6,551 bases of DNA from an uncultured Granulosicoccaceae bacterium. GTDB taxonomy: Bacteria > Pseudomonadota > Gammaproteobacteria > Granulosicoccales > Granulosicoccaceae. This document shows, piece after piece, positions 1 through 5,256 of the stretch. The DNA lies in contig CALFBL010000300.1 of assembly GCA_937951695.1 (NCBI GenBank), positions 1 to 6,551 on the forward strand. Direction: 5' to 3'. The translations under genes were made by a program, and so were the position numbers. The notes beneath the pieces are model-generated. The model worked only from the letters and a program-made list of their open reading frames with translations, had not been told where the DNA came from and made no database searches. How positions within the stretch are numbered: position 1 is the stretch's first letter; the number at the start of each line of letters is the position of its first letter.

Positions 1-1
1 G

Positions 2-244
2 TACAAAACCTCGTTCACACCGATGTATTCAGCGTTCACCGAGCACAAGGTCAAAACCTCGATGAAGCTCATCGTGGTGGGTAACGAAGAACGAATCGTG
101 GGCTGTCATATGATTGGTCGCGATTCCGATGAAATGCTGCAGGGCTTTGCGGTAGCGATTCGGATGGGTGCGACAAAAGCAGACTTTGACGACACCATCG
201 CGATTCACCCCACGAGTGGCGAGGAACTGGTCACTATGCGATGA
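2..244 (+). CDS. gor: Glutathione-disulfide reductase, C-terminal fragment (5' end outside window)
   Basis: This is the end of an FAD-dependent pyridine nucleotide-disulfide oxidoreductase that reduces glutathione disulfide with NADPH in the cytoplasm. Reading starts at base 2 and gives 80 residues of the C-terminal dimerisation domain. The stretch DEMLQGFAVAIRMGATKADF and the ending HPTSGEELVTMR closely match the E. coli Gor tail as I know it (HPTAAEEFVTMR, same final Met-Arg). The His of HPT is the family's conserved catalytic base, acting with the Glu of EE across the dimer interface. The DEMLQGFA and HPTSGEE wording favours Gor over dihydrolipoamide dehydrogenase or mercuric reductase. 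The FAD and NADPH domains and the CxxxxC redox motif lie outside the window, so they cannot be checked. The ATG at base 23 is internal. There is no close downstream partner: the next gene begins 274 bases later. Confidence 0.93.
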   Translation, partial: YKTSFTPMYSAFTEHKVKTSMKLIVVGNEERIVGCHMIGRDSDEMLQGFAVAIRMGATKADFDDTIAIHPTSGEELVTMR

Positions 245-296
245 TCGAATGATAGTTCATGACAGGTTCGTGATCGAATTAACACAGAGCTCAAAT

Positions 297-316
297 GTGT
301 GAATCAATCGTCACAC
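297..316. repeat. Inverted repeat GTGTGA-N8-TCACAC
   Basis: Perfect 6-base arms (297-302 and 311-316) surround an 8-base spacer in the gap between gor and the pilin operon. It resembles a CRP/Vfr half-site pair (TGTGA and TCACA), but the spacer is 8 rather than the usual 6 bases. No T-run follows, so it is not a terminator. It could be a regulator binding site or chance. Confidence 0.3.
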
Positions 317-388
317 GCACTAAGAGGTTTTCCACAAAGTTCAGTGAAATCGGGCCGCAAATTCAGCTGCCCGTGCGAACCGTTTCAC

Positions 389-431
389 AAAAAAAACGAC
401 CGCTCGCGTGATTTTCTGGCGGATTTTTTTT
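389..431. terminator. Possible bidirectional intrinsic terminator (A8 - GC hairpin - T8)
   Basis: A run of eight A (389-396) and a run of eight T (424-431) flank a short GC stem. CCGCT (400-404) can pair with GGCGG (418-422), including one G-T pair, around a 13-base loop. The flanking A and T runs could extend the pairing. Read to the right it could end gor transcripts, and the design would also work leftward. The GC core is only 4-5 pairs and the loop is large, so terminator strength is doubtful. It lies about 150 bases past the gor stop and before the pilin promoter candidate. Confidence 0.4.
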
Positions 432-465
432 AACCGTTGCAGAAGCTCTCAATAGAGATTTCGTG

Positions 466-481
466 CGGCCGATACGTTGCT
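466..481 (+). promoter_or_regulatory. Candidate sigma-54 (-24/-12) promoter of the minor pilin operon
   Basis: The segment reads CGGCCGATACGTTGCT. It has GG (467-468), exactly ten bases, then GC (479-480), with the family-typical GGC and TTGCT blocks (consensus TGGCAC-N5-TTGCW). The first T and part of the CAC block deviate. A start near base 492 would leave a leader of about 27 bases containing the ribosome binding site. No convincing -35/-10 pair was seen in the same gap. Sigma-54 control is well known for the major pilin gene pilA in pseudomonads; control of this operon is an inference. Confidence 0.3.
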
Positions 482-503
482 TGGTTACAGAACAATTCCA
501 ACC

Positions 504-509
504 AAGAGG
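504..509 (+). promoter_or_regulatory. Ribosome binding site deciding the fimU start
   Basis: AAGAGG sits 9 bases before the ATG at 519. This supports that ATG over the in-frame TTG at 477, which has no Shine-Dalgarno sequence and lies inside the promoter candidate. Confidence 0.6.
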
Positions 510-518
510 CGAAGGTGC

Positions 519-1088
519 ATGCAAGCTGAAAAGCGGCCACAACATATTGATATCGGCGGAAGGCGCGAATCCGGGTTCTCGTTGATTGAGCTGATGATCA
601 CATTGGCTGTCGGTTCCATCCTGCTCGCAGTGGCGATTCCTTCGTTTCAATCATTGATGACCAGTAACAAGCTCACAGCCACTACCAACACTCTAGTATT
701 CAGTTTGCAAACTGCGCGGTCGGAAGCCATCAAAAGAGCGTTGCCGGCGGGTGTTTGTACCAGCAGCAATTCGCAGGATCCTGAAGCCAGCTGCAGCAAC
801 GGCAGCGGCTTTGTTGGTGGCTGGATTGCCTACGTGGACGACAACAACAACGGCTCGCGGGATGTGGGTGAAGACATCGTTATGGCGGTGGAAGATCGAG
901 GTCCCGGATTTACGATTTCGCCCGATGGGATGTTCGTCGATCAAGTGTATTTTGATGAAGCCGGTGGCAGCACCAATCCGGTTGGTGTGCCGTTGTCTGG
1001 TGAGATCGAGATCGCCTACGCGGGTGGGTCTGAAACACGATCGGTGCAGATTTCAGCAACGGGTCGAATCTCTACGGTAAGCGAATGA
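519..1088 (+). CDS. fimU: GspH/FimT-family minor pilin (FimU-like)
   Basis: This is a 189-residue type IV prepilin and first gene of the minor pilin operon. It is expected in the inner membrane and then in the pilus priming/tip complex, linking the tip pilins to the major pilin shaft. A 19-residue charged leader ends at Gly19; prepilin peptidase should cut before Phe20 (SGFSLIELM), and Glu24 is the conserved +5 residue. The hydrophobic helix covers about residues 20-45. The globular part has the GspH/FimT signature: 'ARSEAIKR', then GGWIAYVDDNNNG and DVGEDIV. Residues 107-118 (D-x-N-x-N-G-x5-E) resemble an EF-hand-type calcium loop. A Cys pair (CTSSN..ASCS) probably forms a disulfide. Its stop overlaps the pilV start by 4 bases (ATGA). 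Position directly before pilV favours FimU over FimT, but the two are hard to separate by sequence alone. Confidence 0.85.
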   Translation: MQAEKRPQHIDIGGRRESGFSLIELMITLAVGSILLAVAIPSFQSLMTSNKLTATTNTLVFSLQTARSEAIKRALPAGVCTSSNSQDPEASCSNGSGFVGGWIAYVDDNNNGSRDVGEDIVMAVEDRGPGFTISPDGMFVDQVYFDEAGGSTNPVGVPLSGEIEIAYAGGSETRSVQISATGRISTVSE

Positions 1089-1666
1089 TGAAGCACAATC
1101 AAAATCGTCTGCGATCGCACAAATCTCAGCTCGGAATCGGGATTGTTGAAGTCTTGGTTGCGTTGGTGGTCGTCTCCCTCGGTGTGCTGGGTATGGCCAG
1201 CCTTCAGCTCACTGGCATGCAACAAAGCACCGGTGGTTACAACCGTGCCAAGGCACTGTTGTACGCAGAAAACATGGCCACCCGTATGCGCACCAATCGG
1301 CCAGCCATTGACGGCAACAACGGCTACCTATTCGATGGGTTTGAGTCAACGGGGTTAAATTGTGCCACCAAGCCAACACCCTATTGTCAGGCATCCGATG
1401 CCGGTGATGCTGATTCATGCAGTATCGCCGAGCTGGCCGCATTCGACTTGTTCTCGATTGCTTGCGGCGATTGGGGTGCTGGAGAGGCCAACAGCGGGGT
1501 AATCGGTTCCCTGCCCAACGGCCAGATGACCATTGACTGCGATGATAGTCCGTGTACACCGACGTCGACTTACACGCTGAATGTTGCTTGGAGCGAAAAC
1601 CAGCGTCTGACCACCGATTTGGACGATACCGTCGTGCGCCGAGTACAAATGAGGATGAGGCCATGA
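1085..1666 (+). CDS. pilV: Type IV pilus minor pilin PilV
   Basis: This 193-residue protein is a minor pilin of the tip/priming complex. The prepilin region is GIGIVEVLVALVVVSLGVLG: cleavage is expected after Gly17, with Glu22 at +5. The +1 residue is then Ile rather than the usual Phe or Met, an atypical but probably tolerated site. VEVLVALVVVSLGVLGMASLQ is very close to other PilV N-termini. The block SCSIAELAAFDLFSIACGDW and the late YTLNVAWSE strand are family hallmarks. Six cysteines lie in the globular part (NC, YC, SC, AC, DC, PC), enough for three periplasmic disulfides. The start ATG (1085) overlaps the fimU stop as ATGA, and its own stop overlaps the pilW start the same way, so translation is probably coupled. 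A second ATG at 1088 is an equally possible start. Confidence 0.88.
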   Translation: MMKHNQNRLRSHKSQLGIGIVEVLVALVVVSLGVLGMASLQLTGMQQSTGGYNRAKALLYAENMATRMRTNRPAIDGNNGYLFDGFESTGLNCATKPTPYCQASDAGDADSCSIAELAAFDLFSIACGDWGAGEANSGVIGSLPNGQMTIDCDDSPCTPTSTYTLNVAWSENQRLTTDLDDTVVRRVQMRMRP

Positions 1667-2361
1667 TGTCCACCCGTAAATCGCTGCGAGGTCAGCGTGG
1701 TTTTACCATCATCGAAATGATGATTGCGTTAATTCTGGGCCTGATCGTGGTGTCGGCTGTGGTGAACATGTACGTCGGTTCAACACGTTCGGCTACCTTC
1801 ACTCGTGGCTTGCAAACCATGCAGGAAAATGGGCGCTATGGCGTGTCGGTGTTACAGCGAGGTTTTCGGCTGGCGGGCTATTCGCCCGAAGATTCGCTGG
1901 TTGTTCCTGTCAACATTAGCAACAGTAGTGACGACGCGGTAACGGTTGTCATGCGCCGAAGCTTCGATTGCAACGGCAACAACACCGCCTCCGCACCGTC
2001 GCCTGGGTTTGCTGAGAACACCTACGCATTCAATGCCACTGACGGAACCATTACTTGCGAGGGCAACACCACGGCAGCGGTTCCCATGACGATCGTCGAA
2101 GGCGTAGACAGTTTTCGCGTGCTGTACGGTTTGGACACCGATGACGATAGTGTGCCGGAGCGTTTTGTCGAGTACTCATCGGATATCCCAGAGCGTCAGA
2201 TAGTGGCTCTGCGCTTTGGCATGCTGGTAAATTCAGGCATTGCTATTCGCAATCGCGCCAGCAACGAACAGTATGTGGTGTTTGATACCGTGATAGACAA
2301 AAACGACCGATTCGCTCGCCATGTTTTCAGCAGCACCGTGTTGCTGAGAAATCGACTCTAG
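1663..2361 (+). CDS. pilW: Type IV pilus minor pilin PilW
   Basis: This 232-residue minor pilin is part of the pilus tip complex with PilV and PilX. The leader ends at Gly13 before Phe14 (RGFTIIEMMIALILGL), and Glu18 is the conserved +5 residue. The stretch LQTMQENGRYGVSVLQRGFR followed by LAGY is the typical PilW helix and shoulder. The later block VEGVDSFRVLYGLDTDDDSV is also characteristic; within it D158-x-D-x-D-x3-E166 resembles an acidic metal-binding loop. Cysteines in SFDCNG and ITCEGN may pair. The start at 1663 (ATGA overlap with pilV) is preceded by two GAGG motifs (1651-1654 and 1657-1660). The ATG at 1666 is the alternative. The longer reading frame from 1552 lies inside pilV and lacks a prepilin leader of normal length, so it was not used. 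Confidence 0.88.
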   Translation: MMSTRKSLRGQRGFTIIEMMIALILGLIVVSAVVNMYVGSTRSATFTRGLQTMQENGRYGVSVLQRGFRLAGYSPEDSLVVPVNISNSSDDAVTVVMRRSFDCNGNNTASAPSPGFAENTYAFNATDGTITCEGNTTAAVPMTIVEGVDSFRVLYGLDTDDDSVPERFVEYSSDIPERQIVALRFGMLVNSGIAIRNRASNEQYVVFDTVIDKNDRFARHVFSSTVLLRNRL

Positions 2362-2364
2362 GAG
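2360..2364 (+). promoter_or_regulatory. Ribosome binding site deciding the pilX start
   Basis: AGGAG overlaps the pilW stop codon. It directly abuts the ATG at 2365, which is too close, but lies 6 bases from the in-frame ATG at 2371. The latter is therefore the better pilX start. Confidence 0.6.
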
Positions 2365-2370
2365 ATGGTC

Positions 2371-2928
2371 ATGCATCCACGTAGTTATCACCGGCAACAG
2401 GGTGTTGCACTGGCGATCAGTCTGATTCTGCTAGCAGCTCTGACCATTCTTGGAGTGGCGACGCTGACCTCCGCCCGTTTTCAGGAACAGATCACCAGTA
2501 ATGCTCAGCAAAAAGCGGTCTCGTTTGAAGCTGCTGAATCGGCCATCAATACCCTGTTGGTGAATCCGTCTATGATCGTTGACACTATTCGCAACGTTCC
2601 CAGCGACCAATACAACAATCCGGATCCCGTATTTCCGCCAGGGTTGGACGCCAGATTGTCAGAAGGCTTTGATCAAACCAATGCTCACGGCAAAAGTGTG
2701 GATATCACTTCAAGGGCATCGGTTCAATATTGCGGTGAACGAGCCCTTATGATCGGTAGTGAATTATCCGGAGACACCTCCAGAGTTCGGCTGGTTGCAA
2801 TGATGTTTGATGTAAACGGTCAAGCGGAAATGAACAACAGCAACGCTCGATCCGACCACGTTCAACGAGCCAGTCTTGCCAGGCCTGAAACCGAGCGCTC
2901 GGGCGCTTGCGTAACACCCACCCCTTAA
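2371..2928 (+). CDS. pilX: Type IV pilus minor pilin PilX
   Basis: This 185-residue protein belongs to the PilX/GspK-like class expected at the very tip of the pilus. The N-terminus, RQQGVALAISLILLAALTIL followed by GVATL, is the classic PilX segment, with cleavage expected after Gly11. The +5 residue is Ile16, not Glu; this is normal for the PilX/GspK class and fits a tip subunit with no pilin above it. FQEQITSN then AQQKAVSFEAAESAINTLL is the usual continuation of the helix. One Cys (QYCGER) and another near the end (GACVTP) could form a disulfide. It starts 9 bases after pilW and ends 7-19 bases before pilE. In Pseudomonas the next gene would be pilY1, which is missing here. An ATG at 2365 would add two residues. 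Confidence 0.85.
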   Translation: MHPRSYHRQQGVALAISLILLAALTILGVATLTSARFQEQITSNAQQKAVSFEAAESAINTLLVNPSMIVDTIRNVPSDQYNNPDPVFPPGLDARLSEGFDQTNAHGKSVDITSRASVQYCGERALMIGSELSGDTSRVRLVAMMFDVNGQAEMNNSNARSDHVQRASLARPETERSGACVTPTP

Positions 2929-2947
2929 CCGGTAAATGATAATTAAA

Positions 2948-3352
2948 ATGAATAATCAAAAAGGCTTTTCGTTAATTGAGTTGATGATCTCAGTGGCGAT
3001 TCTTGGCATAATTGCCGCGGTGGCAGTGCCCAGCTTCACGAGCTTTATGACCAAGACCCGTCGTGCTGATGCAATCACGATTTTGACCGATGTTGCCAGC
3101 GAGCAGCAACGCTTCTTTTCAGACAACAATCGCTACGCAGCCGATATGCTTGAATTGGGTTACAGCGCAGACCCATTACCCTCCGCAGAGGGCTGGTACT
3201 CGATCAGTGTGGATAGACCTACCGCGACCAGCTACATCTTGTCAGCAGATCCCATTGCGGGAGAACCTCAGGAAAGCGATGCTGAATGCGGAACGTTTAC
3301 GCTTAATTCCGGCGGTGTGAAAGACTCTGACGGTGGAATCGATTGCTGGTAA
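2948..3352 (+). CDS. pilE: Type IV pilus minor pilin PilE
   Basis: This is a 134-residue pilin-like protein with a six-residue leader (MNNQKG) cut before FSLIELMISVAILGIIAAVA; Glu at +5 is present. After the helix come ASEQQRFFSDNNRYAADMLEL and YILSADP, then a C-terminal loop closed by two cysteines (ECGTFTLNSGG ... GIDCW). This arrangement, ending in CW, matches the PilE minor pilins of pseudomonads, which couple the PilVWX-FimU complex to the shaft. The size fits that family (about 140 residues). It could in principle be a major pilin, but its place at the end of the minor pilin operon argues against that. No clear Shine-Dalgarno sequence precedes either start: ATG 2948, or in-frame ATG 2936 giving 138 residues. 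Translation may depend on coupling to pilX. Confidence 0.85.
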   Translation: MNNQKGFSLIELMISVAILGIIAAVAVPSFTSFMTKTRRADAITILTDVASEQQRFFSDNNRYAADMLELGYSADPLPSAEGWYSISVDRPTATSYILSADPIAGEPQESDAECGTFTLNSGGVKDSDGGIDCW

Positions 3353-3399
3353 AGCCTTCTAAGGCAAAACTCCTACAGTTTAAAGTGACGTAAGTTTTG

Positions 3400-3405
3400 T
3401 ATAAT
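3400..3405 (+). promoter_or_regulatory. Sigma-70-type -10 box upstream of the C-S lyase gene
   Basis: A perfect TATAAT, preceded directly by TG (3398-3399), lies 30 bases before the ATG at 3436. The -35 region is poor: the best candidates around 3377-3384 (AGTTTA or TTTAAA) match weakly and space imperfectly. Transcription would begin near 3412. The short inverted repeat AAACT-CCTAC-AGTTT (3367-3381) overlaps the -35 area. Confidence 0.5.
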
Positions 3406-3435
3406 TAGGGGAACTCGCCAAGACTCAATCCGCTT

Positions 3436-4602
3436 ATGTCTGCTGCAGTTCCACTAGAAACGTTCGATAGTGTTGTCTCTCGCGCTGAAACCGATTCCAT
3501 GAAGTGGGAGAAGTATAAAGGGTGCGATGTGTTGCCATTTTGGGTAGCTGACATGGATTTTGCCATGGCGCAACCGATTCAGAATGCGCTAAGAGAGCGT
3601 TTAGAGCATCCAATTTTCGGCTACACCTATGCACCCGATGCACTGGGCGAGGCTGTGGTGGATTTTCTGCAGGCAGAATATCAGTGGCAGATCGATCCGC
3701 ACTGGCTGGTGTGGCTGCCAGGGGTGGTGTGTGGTCTTGCGGCCAGTTGCCGTGCCTATGTCGAGCCGGGCGATCACATTGTTGTTAACCCACCTATTTA
3801 CCACCACTTTTTTGATTCCCATGAACCCCATCACGTCATTGACCGTTTGCCACTTCGGTGCGGCAATGATCAGCGCTGGACATGGAATCTCACCGCTCTC
3901 GAGGAGCGTTTGCAGCAAGGGGGCGTTTCGCTGATCATGCTTTGTTCCCCGCATAATCCCACTGGCACGGTGTTTACCGTTGATGAAATTCAGAGCCTAA
4001 TGGCGTTGGCGGATGCCTACAATGTCACGGTTGTGTCGGATGAAATTCATTGTGACTTGGTGATAAAGCCGGGTGTACAGCATCATCCCACAGCGGCAGC
4101 CGCACCTGCCTTTCAGGATCGAACGGTGACGCTAATGAGTGGCAGTAAGACTTGGAATTTGGCGGGGTTGAACTGCTCGTTCGCCGTAATTTCTGATGCA
4201 GCGCGGCGCGAGGCCTTCACCGCCGCCGTGCAATCCACCGTACCGCCTGTACCACCACTGGCCTACACCGCCACGCTGAGTGCCTATCGAGACGGCGGGC
4301 CCTGGCGAGAGTCGCTGTTGCACTATTTATGGAACAACTACGAACACATTGTGCATCGTCTGGCCGAGGTGCCGGAGCTTAGCGTTCATCCGCTGGAGGC
4401 AACCTATTTAGCCTGGATTGATGCGTCTGAATTGGGTGTGCAAGATGTTCAGGGATTCTTCGAAGAACACGGCGTGGGTCTGTCTGGCGGTGCGCCGTTT
4501 GGGCAAGAGCGCTTTATCCGGTTGAACTTCGCCTGCCCAAGAGCAACGCTGGATAAAGGCTTGAACCGAATGCTGGAAGCGATCGAGACGCTGCGCGCCT
4601 GA
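3436..4602 (+). CDS. patB: MalY/PatB family PLP-dependent C-S lyase (cystathionine beta-lyase type)
   Basis: This 388-residue cytoplasmic fold-type I PLP enzyme has the length typical of the MalY/PatB family. Members cleave C-S bonds of cystathionine, cysteine conjugates and related amino acids, releasing a thiol, pyruvate and ammonia. The N-terminal signature DSMKWEKYKGCDVLPFWVADMDF is present. PLP-site motifs follow in order: LPGVVCGLAAS (phosphate-binding region), CSPHNPTG (Asn174), VVSDEIHCDL (Asp202, binds the pyridine nitrogen), SGSKTWNLAGL (Lys238, Schiff-base lysine) and RFIRLNFACPR (Arg362, substrate carboxylate). All key residues are intact, so the enzyme should be active. No in-frame start lies upstream before a stop at 3406. 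No good Shine-Dalgarno sequence precedes the ATG. It appears to be a single-gene unit, converging on the Nudix gene with an 18-base gap. Exact substrate is not deducible; a true aminotransferase is less likely. Confidence 0.9.
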   Translation: MSAAVPLETFDSVVSRAETDSMKWEKYKGCDVLPFWVADMDFAMAQPIQNALRERLEHPIFGYTYAPDALGEAVVDFLQAEYQWQIDPHWLVWLPGVVCGLAASCRAYVEPGDHIVVNPPIYHHFFDSHEPHHVIDRLPLRCGNDQRWTWNLTALEERLQQGGVSLIMLCSPHNPTGTVFTVDEIQSLMALADAYNVTVVSDEIHCDLVIKPGVQHHPTAAAAPAFQDRTVTLMSGSKTWNLAGLNCSFAVISDAARREAFTAAVQSTVPPVPPLAYTATLSAYRDGGPWRESLLHYLWNNYEHIVHRLAEVPELSVHPLEATYLAWIDASELGVQDVQGFFEEHGVGLSGGAPFGQERFIRLNFACPRATLDKGLNRMLEAIETLRA

Positions 4603-4620
4603 ATCAGATAAGTGGAGGCT

Positions 4621-5256
4621 TTATAGCTGCGGTAAATCCAGCGGCGGCGTTAAGCTTAATTCTCCATCTGTGAGCGATTTAAGGCAATTCACCGTCATGC
4701 GGGCGGTGGCGCCCCACAACACCGCGTTCTGTTGCTCTTGATAGACAATTACCGGGTGTCGCTCGTTTGAGCGTTGATCCAGTTCGCGGCGCGCTCGCAA
4801 CGAAAAATTAGAGCGTGTCGCTAACCAGTCAACCGGTAAGCTTAAAGTTCTGGCCACCTCATCGGTTTGCAATTTCAAGGGTTGCGGCCACTTCATGATG
4901 GCCACCACTGGCGTGACCGCGTAGTCACTCACGGTCAGGTAGGCCGCGAGTGAGCCGATGACCTGAATCTGACTGACGCCCACGCCGATCTCTTCTTCAG
5001 TCTCTCGCAGCGCCGTGTGTACCAGAGAGTGATCGTTATCTTCACGGCGCCCCCCGGGAAAGGCGACTTGGCCGCTGTGCCTGTCGCGAGGATTGGTCGC
5101 GCGCACAATGAACAGTAAATGCCAGGCGTCTTCAACTCGAATAAACGGCATTAACACCGCGGCTTCTTTCAACCCCGATGCTTTGGGAATATCGCTGTTG
5201 CGATACAAACCTTCATCGCTGTTGACTTCAATAGGAAATTCATCGGCGATGCTCAC
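4621..5256 (-). CDS. nudL: CoA pyrophosphatase-type Nudix hydrolase (NudL family)
   Basis: This 211-residue protein has the NudL/YeaB architecture; that family hydrolyses CoA and derivatives to 3',5'-ADP and 4'-phosphopantetheine using Mg or Mn. The CoA-type motif is visible at residues 47-69: LLFIVRATNPRDRHSGQVAF then PGG. The Nudix box follows, GGRREDND ... ALRETEEEIGV (residues 68-92), with the metal-ligand glutamates of REtEEE present. Spacing from the double Gly to RE equals that of E. coli YeaB. The region TVSDYAVTPVVAIM is also typical. The start is GTG at 5254-5256, overlapping the TGA of the upstream gene (GTGA), and there is no better ATG: Met36 would cut off the first strand. It is the last gene of a minus-strand operon and ends 18 bases from the converging lyase gene, with no clear terminator between. 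Substrate identity is inferred from the family only. Confidence 0.88.
   Translation of the reverse strand: MSIADEFPIEVNSDEGLYRNSDIPKASGLKEAAVLMPFIRVEDAWHLLFIVRATNPRDRHSGQVAFPGGRREDNDHSLVHTALRETEEEIGVGVSQIQVIGSLAAYLTVSDYAVTPVVAIMKWPQPLKLQTDEVARTLSLPVDWLATRSNFSLRARRELDQRSNERHPVIVYQEQQNAVLWGATARMTVNCLKSLTDGELSLTPPLDLPQL

Noticed and set aside
242..279. Direct repeat TGATCGAAT (242-250 and 271-279)
   Set aside because: Only two 9-base copies, one overlapping the gor stop codon; no further copies or palindromic structure, so probably chance.
477..518. TTG at 477 as a longer start for the fimU gene
   Set aside because: It has no Shine-Dalgarno sequence, overlaps the promoter candidate and adds 14 residues to an already long leader. 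ATG 519 has AAGAGG 9 bases upstream.
363..650. 95-residue minus-strand open frame spanning the intergenic region and the fimU start
   Set aside because: It overlaps the conserved prepilin segment and the A/T-flanked hairpin, and no domain is visible.
1209..1673. 154-residue minus-strand open frame across pilV
   Set aside because: Rich in Arg, Trp, Cys and His as expected for an antisense shadow; pilV on the plus strand is clearly the real gene.
3354..3365. GCCTT-CT-AAGGC hairpin right after pilE as a terminator
   Set aside because: The loop is only 2 bases (or 4 with a 4-pair stem) and A residues, not a T-run, follow, so it is unlikely to terminate rightward transcripts.
3601..3954. 117-residue minus-strand open frame within the C-S lyase gene
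   Set aside because: Antisense shadow of conserved PLP-enzyme coding sequence, with no recognisable protein features.
4603..4620. Shared terminator between the converging lyase and Nudix genes
   Set aside because: The 18-base gap and nearby bases show no convincing stem followed by a T-run on either strand.
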